A DNA stretch of 10,657 bases. It comes from Nanobdellota archaeon (GTDB lineage: Archaea > Nanobdellota > Nanobdellia > Woesearchaeales > JAHJBD01). The stretch is taken from positions 1 to 10,657 of the forward strand of contig JAHJBD010000077.1 of assembly GCA_018813725.1 (NCBI GenBank). The letters are read 5' to 3'. The translations under genes and the position numbers were made by a program. The notes beneath the pieces are model-generated. The model was not told the origin of the DNA. It saw nothing but the letters and a program-made list of their open reading frames with translations, and did no database searches. This document shows, piece by piece, positions 5,626-10,657 of this stretch (the first letter of the stretch is position 1; each line of letters starts with the position of its first letter).

Positions 5626-6225
5626 TTGTTTAATACCAATATCTACAATAACAGTCTTCTCAGGATCCAGCCCTGGCTTGATATCGTGAAATGTTACTGT
5701 AAGGTCAGCCTCTACATATTTGTTTGCTTTCTTGCCTGTGTTTGGGTCAATTCCTGTAGGAACATCAATAGACAGTTTGAAAGCTTTGCTTTCATTGATC
5801 TTATCGATCACTGCTGCCATGGTGTCTTTTATATCTCCTTTTGTGCCTGTGCCTAAAAGCGCATCAATGATTATATCATAGCTGTTAAAGTCAATCAGGT
5901 CAAGCTCGTAATAAGATATGTCAAAGAACTGGATCTTTGGATTTTTCAATACAATGTCATAATTTGCTTTGGCTTCTTCTTTAAGCTTTTCTTCATCACC
6001 GATAAAATATATGTCTACTTCGCATTCTTTTGAAAGGTATTCTGCAGCGACAAAACCGTCTCCGCCATTGTTTCCGTGGTGACATACCACTAAGATCTGC
6101 TTTCCTTTAAGGTCATAAATCTTTTTCAGCTGTTCGTATATGCCTCTGCCTGCGCTTTGCATAAGCGTAATCTTTGGTATTCCGCATGAATCTTCTAATC
6201 TTTTCATCTCTTCAACTGAGATCAT
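5620..6225 (-). CDS. nnrE: NAD(P)HX epimerase
   Basis: This 201-residue YjeF N-terminal family enzyme interconverts the R and S forms of hydrated NAD(P)H so that the S-specific dehydratase can repair them. Key motifs are VVCHHGNNGGDGFVAAEYL (47-64-region), IIIDALLGTGTKGD (118-131) with the catalytic Asp121, LSIDVPTGIDPNTG (151-164) with D154, and ADLTVTFHDIKPGL (173-186). The protein lacks the dehydratase domain, which is the separate nnrD at 2197-2997. Translation is coupled to the upstream cysteine-cluster gene: its ATG (6225) sits inside that gene's last codons, with a 14-nt overlap, and an AAGGAG sequence lies 10 nt before the ATG. It converges with the HNH gene by 6 nt. Confidence 0.94.
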   Translation of the reverse strand: MISVEEMKRLEDSCGIPKITLMQSAGRGIYEQLKKIYDLKGKQILVVCHHGNNGGDGFVAAEYLSKECEVDIYFIGDEEKLKEEAKANYDIVLKNPKIQFFDISYYELDLIDFNSYDIIIDALLGTGTKGDIKDTMAAVIDKINESKAFKLSIDVPTGIDPNTGKKANKYVEADLTVTFHDIKPGLDPEKTVIVDIGIKQL

Positions 6226-6985
6226 CTTTCACTTTCTCCTTGGCATGGTGATTTGTCTCAAAACAGTGTATGAGGTTATCCTTATCTTCTTTTGTCATTT
6301 CTTTGATCTCAACCAAAAAGTCCATAAAATCGATCTTCTTTGAATTGTCTATACGTTTTAGAAGAAGGTCATATGGATAGTTCATGGCTGGTCTGATCTT
6401 TTTCTCTTTTACCAGTGTTAATATCATGTTATTGATCCATTGCGTTATCAGGTCTGACTGAAGCACTGAAAGGAAAGAATCTCCAAATTTTTCTTTTAGC
6501 TGCATGGTAAGTTTTTTCTTATCAAACTTTTCAAGGTTGTCAAGGATATTCGCCATCGATGGGCAGCCTGCAAACATCTCATTTATTGCAAACTCTTCTA
6601 ATTTAAGGAAAGGGCCGTGCTGGAATGGAAACATCTTGCATACAAAGCCGCGTTTTTCATAGCTTTGGCACTGGTTACCTTTCATGAAAGTGCAGAAATC
6701 TGAGTCAATGGAATAGCTGACGATTATCGCTTGGTTAGAGTCAAGGTCAAATATCGCTCTTGAGGGCCTGATCTTATGCTCAATACCTTTTTCTGTTGCA
6801 TCTTTGATTAGCTTTTTTGCTTCAAAGTCCCATAATGGAAAAGCGATTCTTTCAACTGGTATCAAAGATACCATGGGAAGTGCGCCAAAAGAATATTTTC
6901 TCAGCTCTTTCTTTTGCTTTTCAGTCAAGAACCCGCGTATATTTTTGCAGCATGTTGCGCAGTTAGAGCATTTGAATTCGTCCAT
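6212..6985 (-). CDS. YkgJ-family cysteine-cluster protein (putative zinc or iron-chelate binder)
   Basis: This 257-residue protein starts with a cluster C6-x2-C9-x2-C12-C13 (FKCSNCATCCKN). It has a second cluster around C98, C106, C116 (FCTFMKGNQCQSYEKRGFVC) followed by KMFPFQHG, matching the two-part motif of the YkgJ/UPF0153 family. That family is predicted to bind zinc or an iron-sulfur cluster, and no reaction is established. The C-terminal third (about 145-257) is helical, charged and without cysteines; I do not recognise it and it may be lineage-specific. It is cytoplasmic, with no signal peptide. The start is 21-22 nt after a TATA box. It forms a two-gene operon with nnrE, whose start lies inside its last codons. 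A shared role with NAD(P)HX repair is possible but only suggested by this arrangement. Confidence 0.85.
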   Translation of the reverse strand: MDEFKCSNCATCCKNIRGFLTEKQKKELRKYSFGALPMVSLIPVERIAFPLWDFEAKKLIKDATEKGIEHKIRPSRAIFDLDSNQAIIVSYSIDSDFCTFMKGNQCQSYEKRGFVCKMFPFQHGPFLKLEEFAINEMFAGCPSMANILDNLEKFDKKKLTMQLKEKFGDSFLSVLQSDLITQWINNMILTLVKEKKIRPAMNYPYDLLLKRIDNSKKIDFMDFLVEIKEMTKEDKDNLIHCFETNHHAKEKVKDDLS

Positions 6986-7006
6986 GAGAGAAGGTAGATT
7001 GTCAGT

Positions 7007-7014
7007 TTTATATA
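7007..7014 (-). promoter_or_regulatory. TATA box of the YkgJ-nnrE operon
   Basis: The minus strand reads TATATAAA, ending 21 nt before the ATG at 6985 (22 if shifted by one). It lies right after the stop codon of the winged-helix gene, which indicates a separate transcription unit. There is no Shine-Dalgarno sequence. Confidence 0.6.
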
Positions 7015-7016
7015 GT

Positions 7017-8618
7017 TTATGTTAGGCGTGTCTGTCTTACCATGCTCTTTTTTCTTGTATCTGGATCAATGGAATAAAAGTCTAGCAAAGGTTTGAATAT
7101 TTTACTATAGTATGCCTGGCCCTGGAATGTTGGCTCCACTGTCATCCTTACACCTCTTCGAACGCGCAGCATGCCATTATCTTCAAGTCTTCTGACTATT
7201 GTTTTTACTTGCTGATAATCTTCAGATGTATATAATTGGCTCATCCTTGTCACATGAAATTCGTAGATCGCTTTGACTGTCCTTACAACTTGTTCTGTGT
7301 ACCTGATACCCTTGAAAAGATCAGGATGAGAATCTGATATTGCTAGATATGTTGCGCAAGCTGAGAGTTTTTCACCTCTCCTCGTAAGTTCCATCACTTG
7401 GTTATGTCTGCTATTTGTCTTTCCAGTTCTTCTGAGCCATCCATTGGTGGATGTACCGCAATATTGTGTAAATTCTGCTTCAGTTGTCTCTTCACAGCAG
7501 CTTAGGTAATCAATCTTTCTTTTGGTGTTCAGAAGCATCAGCACTGCATAAATGTCTTTTTCATATGCATGGGTCTTGTTAGGTTTCCAAAGGCTTGTCC
7601 TTTTGTATGGCCTTTGGTTTGCTAGTCCATTCTTCAGCATTTTCAGCAGGATGTTTCTTGCGTTTGCGCCAAAATGTGAGGAAAGTTCTGTTGTAGTTTG
7701 CGGGCCGTGCTTTAGCAGATATTGGAAGATATCTTCTTGCCTGTACAATGATTTTGCCGGTAAAACTCGGGTATTGTCATATAATTCTAGTGCTGTCAGA
7801 GCTTGGTCTAGAGAAGCTGTTGGTAGGGATCTTCCTTCTGATAAAGGGATGAGCCAATTTTCCACAAATGCCCTACCTTCGCTTGTCAATGCTGCAATAC
7901 GCTGCCGGTCTGCATTAAGCTCAGGAAGCATCTGTTCTACATAGCCATTTTGACAGAGCCATCTAATTGCCCTGCTTTTGAATTTTTTTACTGATGCTGA
8001 TCTTGCAGATGATTTTTGAATCGCATCTGAGATAGATATGTAACCTCTTTGTGCTGTCATAAACTCTGCTATCTCTTTTATATGCCTATTCAGATAATTG
8101 TTGCAAGGTAATTGGATAGGTGCCAAAGAATCAATGTCTTCTATGGGGTGCACATAGGACCATCTGATCATGTTATATTTGGGTCTAGACGTTAATGCAA
8201 ATCCTATTTTTTCTAACCTGTCTAATAATGTCTGTTTATCTGTGGCAGGATTGCCTGTTTTTCTTGATAATTCACCTACTTGCGTCTTGTCTTGGCTGTA
8301 AAGAAACAAAAGTATATCCCTTATAGTGGGTGCAACAGCATCACTTACAAATATCTGGCTCATGGAGATGCCGCTGTCTGCTGTGTATCTAAGGGCTGCT
8401 CTTGCAACTTCCTGTATCCCTTCCATACCGGTTTTGAATTCTAGGCTGCCATTGTATTGGACAAATGGAGATAAGCCTCTCTCTAAGAAACTTTCAGCAT
8501 ATTCTTTTCTTAAGAATGGAAAACCAGGGAGGTCCTCAAAAGTGCCTGGCACCATGAAACCTGCAATAAAGCTCTTACCTTCATGGTCTATGACTTTGAG
8601 TATGTCATCTAAGTCCAT
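7017..8618 (-). CDS. Large protein with about five winged-helix-like modules
   Basis: This 533-residue protein seems to be built from repeated DNA-binding units. Candidate winged-helix segments are about 95-157 (TIRDILLFLYSQ ... LLDRLEKIGFA), 177-255 (HIKEIAEFMTAQ ... ALTSEGRAFV), 294-346 (QEDIFQYLLKHGPQTTTEL), 353-420 (ending MELTRRGEKLSA) and 443-497 (RTVKAIYEFH ... IVRRLEDNGMLRVRR). Each has the helix, T/S-E-L recognition helix and L-x-x-G-hydrophobic-wing pattern to some degree. The first ~90 residues are different, with a Gly-rich GKSFIAGFMVPGTF segment. There is no nuclease motif, ATPase loop or membrane segment that I can see. It may bind DNA at a long site as a transcription or chromosome factor; the target is unknown. 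Its own TATA box is about 20 nt before the ATG, and it lies just downstream of the HEPN/MNT pair. Confidence 0.75.
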   Translation of the reverse strand: MDLDDILKVIDHEGKSFIAGFMVPGTFEDLPGFPFLRKEYAESFLERGLSPFVQYNGSLEFKTGMEGIQEVARAALRYTADSGISMSQIFVSDAVAPTIRDILLFLYSQDKTQVGELSRKTGNPATDKQTLLDRLEKIGFALTSRPKYNMIRWSYVHPIEDIDSLAPIQLPCNNYLNRHIKEIAEFMTAQRGYISISDAIQKSSARSASVKKFKSRAIRWLCQNGYVEQMLPELNADRQRIAALTSEGRAFVENWLIPLSEGRSLPTASLDQALTALELYDNTRVLPAKSLYRQEDIFQYLLKHGPQTTTELSSHFGANARNILLKMLKNGLANQRPYKRTSLWKPNKTHAYEKDIYAVLMLLNTKRKIDYLSCCEETTEAEFTQYCGTSTNGWLRRTGKTNSRHNQVMELTRRGEKLSACATYLAISDSHPDLFKGIRYTEQVVRTVKAIYEFHVTRMSQLYTSEDYQQVKTIVRRLEDNGMLRVRRGVRMTVEPTFQGQAYYSKIFKPLLDFYSIDPDTRKKSMVRQTRLT

Positions 8619-8638
8619 GGAGATGGGGGTAGAATTAT

Positions 8639-8646
8639 TTTTATAA
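8639..8646 (-). promoter_or_regulatory. TATA box of the multi-winged-helix gene
   Basis: The minus strand reads TTATAAAA, ending 20 nt before the ATG at 8618. It lies immediately after the hepT stop. Transcription independent of mntA-hepT is likely, though read-through cannot be excluded. Confidence 0.55.
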
Positions 8647-8650
8647 GGCT

Positions 8651-9070
8651 TTATATATTAGCTTTTGTTTTGCATGCCCTGATAAATGCTTTGATATCCT
8701 CAGGCATCTCATTCATAATACTCTCAAATACAAGCTCATCATCAATCCTGCCGTATTGATGTGATATAAAATTCCTCATACCTTTAGCTTCTTTGAGCTT
8801 GATACAAAGTGTACTGCCAATTATGTTATTTTCTCTTAAGGTATTAAACAAGTCTCCGTCATCTTTTGGTACAGGATAGGGCGATGACCTGATTACCATG
8901 TAACCTAGGTCTATTGCTGCTTCAATTATCTTCTCAAAATATCTTTCACATGCTGCTTTTTCTTTGATATCGTTCTTGTATTCTTCAAAGGAATTTGGCT
9001 TGATAGATTCAAGCTCTGAAAGATACTCTTCTATTTCGCTTATCTTGTCTTTTATTCTTTCATTATCCAT
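8651..9070 (-). CDS. hepT: HEPN-domain toxin, HepT-like
   Basis: This 139-residue helical protein carries the HEPN ribonuclease signature Rx4HxY: R99 N F I S H104 Q Y106 within EAKGMRNFISHQYGRID. HepT toxins of this DUF86-like group form dimers that cleave RNA, and in characterised systems the antitoxin adds AMP to the Tyr of the motif. The active-site Arg, His and Tyr are all present, so the toxin appears intact. It overlaps the end of the MNT gene by 19 nt, the classical antitoxin-first arrangement. The ribosome-binding site is weak (AAGG 12 nt upstream), so translation is probably coupled to mntA. The start was taken as the ATG at 9070; an ATG at 9063 is in another frame. It is chromosomal or genomic-island cargo, and both are possible. 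Confidence 0.93.
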   Translation of the reverse strand: MDNERIKDKISEIEEYLSELESIKPNSFEEYKNDIKEKAACERYFEKIIEAAIDLGYMVIRSSPYPVPKDDGDLFNTLRENNIIGSTLCIKLKEAKGMRNFISHQYGRIDDELVFESIMNEMPEDIKAFIRACKTKANI

Positions 9071-9606
9071 TCTTTTCTGGCCTTATAGGCGTAATCAAGA
9101 GGTCTGCTGCTGTCAAATAATATTTTATGGTTGCTATCTACACTTTTTTTGATCTTATCTTCCAGGAGGTTATATATCTGGATGTCAACTTTGTCATCAA
9201 TCTCTGAAGATAGCCTTATTCTGAAAGCAGTAGCTTCTTTGATGCTTATCTCTTTTTTGAAAATTACGCATATGTCAATATCTGACCTTTGATTATAGGT
9301 TTTATCTGCAAATGAACCAAACAAAAGTACTTTATCTATATCTGAAGATAATCTGTCATTTATGATGGCTTCAATAGTGTCTTTGACAATTTTTTGGTTA
9401 TTTTGATTTTTAGTGAGCTTGAATTCGTCTGTAAATTGTGAACATTCTTTGATAAAATTGAATTTTGGTCTGATGTCTCTAGATAAGCGATTTTTCTCAG
9501 ATTGAGTAAGTTTGATGCCATTAAGCTGTTTTGAGATAATCTCTATTTCCTTCTTTCCAAAAACCTTTCTTGACTGTTTATGCCTTAGTAAAAACTTTTC
9601 GATCAT
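9052..9606 (-). CDS. mntA: MNT-type nucleotidyltransferase antitoxin
   Basis: This 184-residue protein has the minimal nucleotidyltransferase signature GSx10DxD: G97 S98 ... D109 I D111 in LLFGSFADKTYNQRSDIDI, plus a third acidic residue, D141, in DDKVDIQIYN. MntA enzymes AMPylate the HEPN toxin on its motif Tyr and so neutralise it. Beyond the catalytic domain (about 70-165) there is an N-terminal ~60-residue basic helical domain (KEIEIISKQLNGIKLTQSEK) that resembles an archaeal N-terminal extension seen in related nucleotidyltransferases and could be a DNA-binding helix-turn-helix. The start ATG (9606) is preferred over an in-frame TTG at 9618 because GGGTGA lies 4 nt before it. Two operator-like repeats cover the promoter, fitting autoregulation. 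The gene overlaps hepT by 19 nt. Confidence 0.92.
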   Translation of the reverse strand: MIEKFLLRHKQSRKVFGKKEIEIISKQLNGIKLTQSEKNRLSRDIRPKFNFIKECSQFTDEFKLTKNQNNQKIVKDTIEAIINDRLSSDIDKVLLFGSFADKTYNQRSDIDICVIFKKEISIKEATAFRIRLSSEIDDKVDIQIYNLLEDKIKKSVDSNHKILFDSSRPLDYAYKARKEWIMKE

Positions 9607-9612
9607 ATTGTC

Positions 9613-9651
9613 ACCCAAATTAAGGTAATTATAACCTAAATTAAGGTTATA
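9613..9651. promoter_or_regulatory. Two operator-like repeats in the mntA-hepT promoter
   Basis: ACCCAAATTAAGGT (9613-9626) and ACCTAAATTAAGGT (9634-9647) match at 13 of 14 bases and are exactly 21 bp apart, two helical turns. The second lies within a larger palindrome, TATAACCT-AAATTA-AGGTTATA (9630-9651), with perfect 8-bp arms. They cover the stretch between the TATA box and the ribosome-binding site, where a bound repressor would block transcription. The natural candidate regulator is the MntA/HepT complex. Confidence 0.65.
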
Positions 9652-9657
9652 TATAAA
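9650..9657 (-). promoter_or_regulatory. TATA box of mntA-hepT
   Basis: The minus strand reads TTTATATA, 43 nt before the ATG at 9606. By the usual 22-nt spacing transcription would begin near 9627, giving a ~21-nt leader that carries the GGGTGA ribosome-binding site at 9611-9616. This is one of only two lead genes here with a leader. Confidence 0.6.
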
Positions 9658-9659
9658 TC

Positions 9660-10439
9660 TTATGTTTTCTTTATCTTGCAGCCGCCAGAAGGAAGGACCT
9701 TGATTATCTCGTCAATCTCTCCGCCTACTACCTTTTGGATGTACTTTGCTATGGCTGATGCTCTTTCTCTGCCTTGCTCTAGCTGGACAGTTTTTTTACA
9801 GTGTACTTTTACTGCTTCAATAGGTCCTGCCATCATCCTTCCGTCTTCCAGCATCCCTATGGCACAGTTTATGTGGTTCTCGATATAATTAGTCTTTCCA
9901 TAGATCATGAATGCTCCTTTGGGCAGGTATTCTCCTGATTGTGGTTCTTTGCTGACTTGGTCTGGTGTGACCCAGAATACTGGTGAACTTTCCATGCCTA
10001 GTTTCCATACTCTTGAGAACGAGACTGTGGCGTCTGCAACCTCTCTTAATGTGGCTTCTTTTGGTTTTTTGTTTTCAGTCTTTATTATAAAGAAAGGTGA
10101 GCCTGCAAGGTCTGTGTGGAATACAATATCGTTCTTTTCAGTGTGTTTTTTTATGATTATCTCGTTTGTTGTTGCATCTCTTCCGCCGATGCAAAGGAAA
10201 TTTTCTGAAGAAAAGAACCATCTGAACTTTTCATACCATTCTCTTTTGATGTCTTTTTTTGTCTCTTCAACCTTTATCTCTTTTTCACGCTGTTTTTCCA
10301 GCATTATGAGATGTCTTCTTGATTCTTCAAGAGCAGCTCTAGCACCTTCAGTCTTTTTCTTTGACTTCTTTGCTTTTTCGTAATAGATTCCAGCGTTCTG
10401 CTCTACTGTCTTGTTTAGGTCTATAGATATGTTAACCAT
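9660..10439 (-). CDS. Stand-alone NFACT-R protein (C-terminal half of Rqc2/NEMF/RqcH)
   Basis: This 259-residue protein matches the middle and C-terminal part of the NFACT family, which rescues stalled large ribosomal subunits. MVNISIDLNKTVEQNAGIYY (1-20) and EKAKKSKKKTEGARAALEE (21-39) correspond to the linker/coiled-coil entry. A coiled coil runs to about 68. KFRWFFSSENFLCIGGRDA (71-89), FHTDLAGSPFFIIK (107-120), VWKLGMESSPVFWV (144-157) and GAFMIYGKTNYIEN (175-188) form the NFACT-R (DUF814) domain. A full-length factor is usually more than 550 residues; the NFACT-N and HhH parts, including the Asp-Arg pair that helps bind tRNA, are missing here. It is not a recent truncation, because its ATG sits exactly 22 nt after a TATA box. 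The N-terminal half may be encoded elsewhere. It is cytoplasmic, on ribosomes. Confidence 0.88.
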   Translation of the reverse strand: MVNISIDLNKTVEQNAGIYYEKAKKSKKKTEGARAALEESRRHLIMLEKQREKEIKVEETKKDIKREWYEKFRWFFSSENFLCIGGRDATTNEIIIKKHTEKNDIVFHTDLAGSPFFIIKTENKKPKEATLREVADATVSFSRVWKLGMESSPVFWVTPDQVSKEPQSGEYLPKGAFMIYGKTNYIENHINCAIGMLEDGRMMAGPIEAVKVHCKKTVQLEQGRERASAIAKYIQKVVGGEIDEIIKVLPSGGCKIKKT

Positions 10440-10613
10440 AGAATCAGCTTTGGCCCAAGCGTATAAAAACTTTTCTTATAGCTCGGCTGCTTTTTTTTGG
10501 TTGTCGTTCAATATGTCTTCAAATTCGAGTTCATATGCGATTTTAACACCAGATACTTATAAATTATATAAAGTATATAAAATTATCGGTTATGTAAATT
10601 GTTTATCGTTAAA
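10440..10613. other. AT-rich intergenic region without a clear gene
   Basis: The region holds the NFACT-R promoter, a run of eight T on the plus strand (10491-10498) and several TATA-like stretches (10557-10581). On the minus strand a 26-codon frame (10476-10556) ending KIAYELEFEDILNDNQKKA-AEL looks protein-like but lacks a start codon, so it may be a gene remnant or chance. Confidence 0.4.
10462..10469 (-). promoter_or_regulatory. TATA box of the NFACT-R gene
   Basis: The minus strand reads TTTTTATA, ending exactly 22 nt before the ATG at 10439. This supports a native leaderless start rather than a truncated gene. Confidence 0.65.
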
Positions 10614-10657
10614 ATGATATCTGAAAATGTTGTATGTGCTTTGCCAGGCCTTAATTA
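10614..10657 (+). CDS. Possible start of a plus-strand gene running out of the window
   Basis: From the ATG at 10614 the frame stays open to the window end and reads MISENVVCALPGLN. A TATA-like TATATAAA lies at 10574-10581, 32 nt upstream, which is longer than the 22-nt spacing elsewhere and would give a ~10-nt leader. Fourteen codons are too few to name a product or to be sure of the frame. Confidence 0.35.
   Translation, partial: MISENVVCALPGLN

Noticed and set aside
7552..7944. Plus-strand open frame of 130 codons antisense to the winged-helix gene
   Set aside because: No motif, promoter or start signal; it is explained by the opposite gene.
8556..8570. LAGLIDADG-like resemblance in the winged-helix protein (SFIAGFMVPG)
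   Set aside because: The catalytic acidic residue and the second motif are missing, and the rest of the protein does not resemble a homing endonuclease.
9907..10383. Plus-strand open frame of 158 codons antisense to the NFACT-R gene
   Set aside because: It is the complement of a well-conserved coding sequence. The Ser/Phe-rich translation is what complementing Lys/Glu-rich codons gives.
10411..10617. Plus-strand open frame of 68 codons ending in an ATGA overlap with the possible gene at 10614
   Set aside because: It begins antisense to the NFACT-R start and crosses its promoter; the composition is that of intergenic AT-rich DNA, so the overlap is probably chance.
1..10657. tRNA, rRNA, CRISPR array, transposase or phage genes
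   Set aside because: I looked for cloverleaf-like segments, regularly spaced repeats and transposase motifs and saw none; small RNAs cannot be excluded by eye.

Overview
This window looks like chromosomal DNA from an archaeon, most likely a small-genome DPANN lineage of the Woesearchaeota/Pacearchaeota type. The lineage is an inference. The evidence is as follows. (i) AT-rich archaeal TATA boxes lie almost exactly 22 nt before the start codons of most first-in-operon genes, the layout expected of leaderless archaeal transcripts. (ii) There is an archaeal ACT-domain regulator of the COG2150 type. (iii) There is an archaeal-style HEPN/MNT pair. (iv) Many genes are small and compact, with overlapping ends. 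No rRNA, tRNA, CRISPR array or insertion sequence was seen.

Layout, left to right. Positions 1-1310 (minus strand) hold an arginine operon. An N-acetylornithine-type carbamoyltransferase (argF') is followed, through an ATGA stop/start overlap, by argininosuccinate synthase (argG), which is cut by the window edge. A 210-bp divergent region carries an 18-bp perfect-arm palindrome next to the TATA box of a plus-strand ACT-domain regulator (1521-2144), a plausible controller of amino-acid metabolism. Next, on the minus strand, is NAD(P)HX dehydratase (nnrD, 2197-2997). Divergent from it is a 425-residue helical protein of unknown function (3071-4348), which meets a 92-residue minus-strand unknown at overlapping stop codons.

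The middle contains a nitroreductase (minus, to 5210) and a zinc-finger plus HNH nuclease (plus, from 5263). These two sit around one central TATA box exactly 22 nt from each ATG. After that comes a two-gene minus-strand operon: a cysteine-cluster YkgJ-family protein overlapping NAD(P)HX epimerase (nnrE). The epimerase and dehydratase are therefore separate genes here, whereas many organisms fuse them.

The right part is all minus strand. It holds a 533-residue protein that looks like about five tandem winged-helix modules, a MntA/HepT (nucleotidyltransferase/HEPN) toxin-antitoxin pair with two operator-like repeats 21 bp apart in its promoter, and a short NFACT-R protein. The NFACT-R protein is the C-terminal half of the Rqc2/NEMF/RqcH ribosome-rescue factor, without the N-terminal half. 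The last ~220 bp are AT-rich and may contain the first codons of a plus-strand gene running out of the window.

How the genes work together: argF', argG and perhaps the ACT regulator form an arginine-synthesis module; nnrD and nnrE together repair hydrated NAD(P)H; mntA and hepT form a toxin-antitoxin unit. The remaining genes appear to be independent single-gene units, most with their own leaderless promoter.
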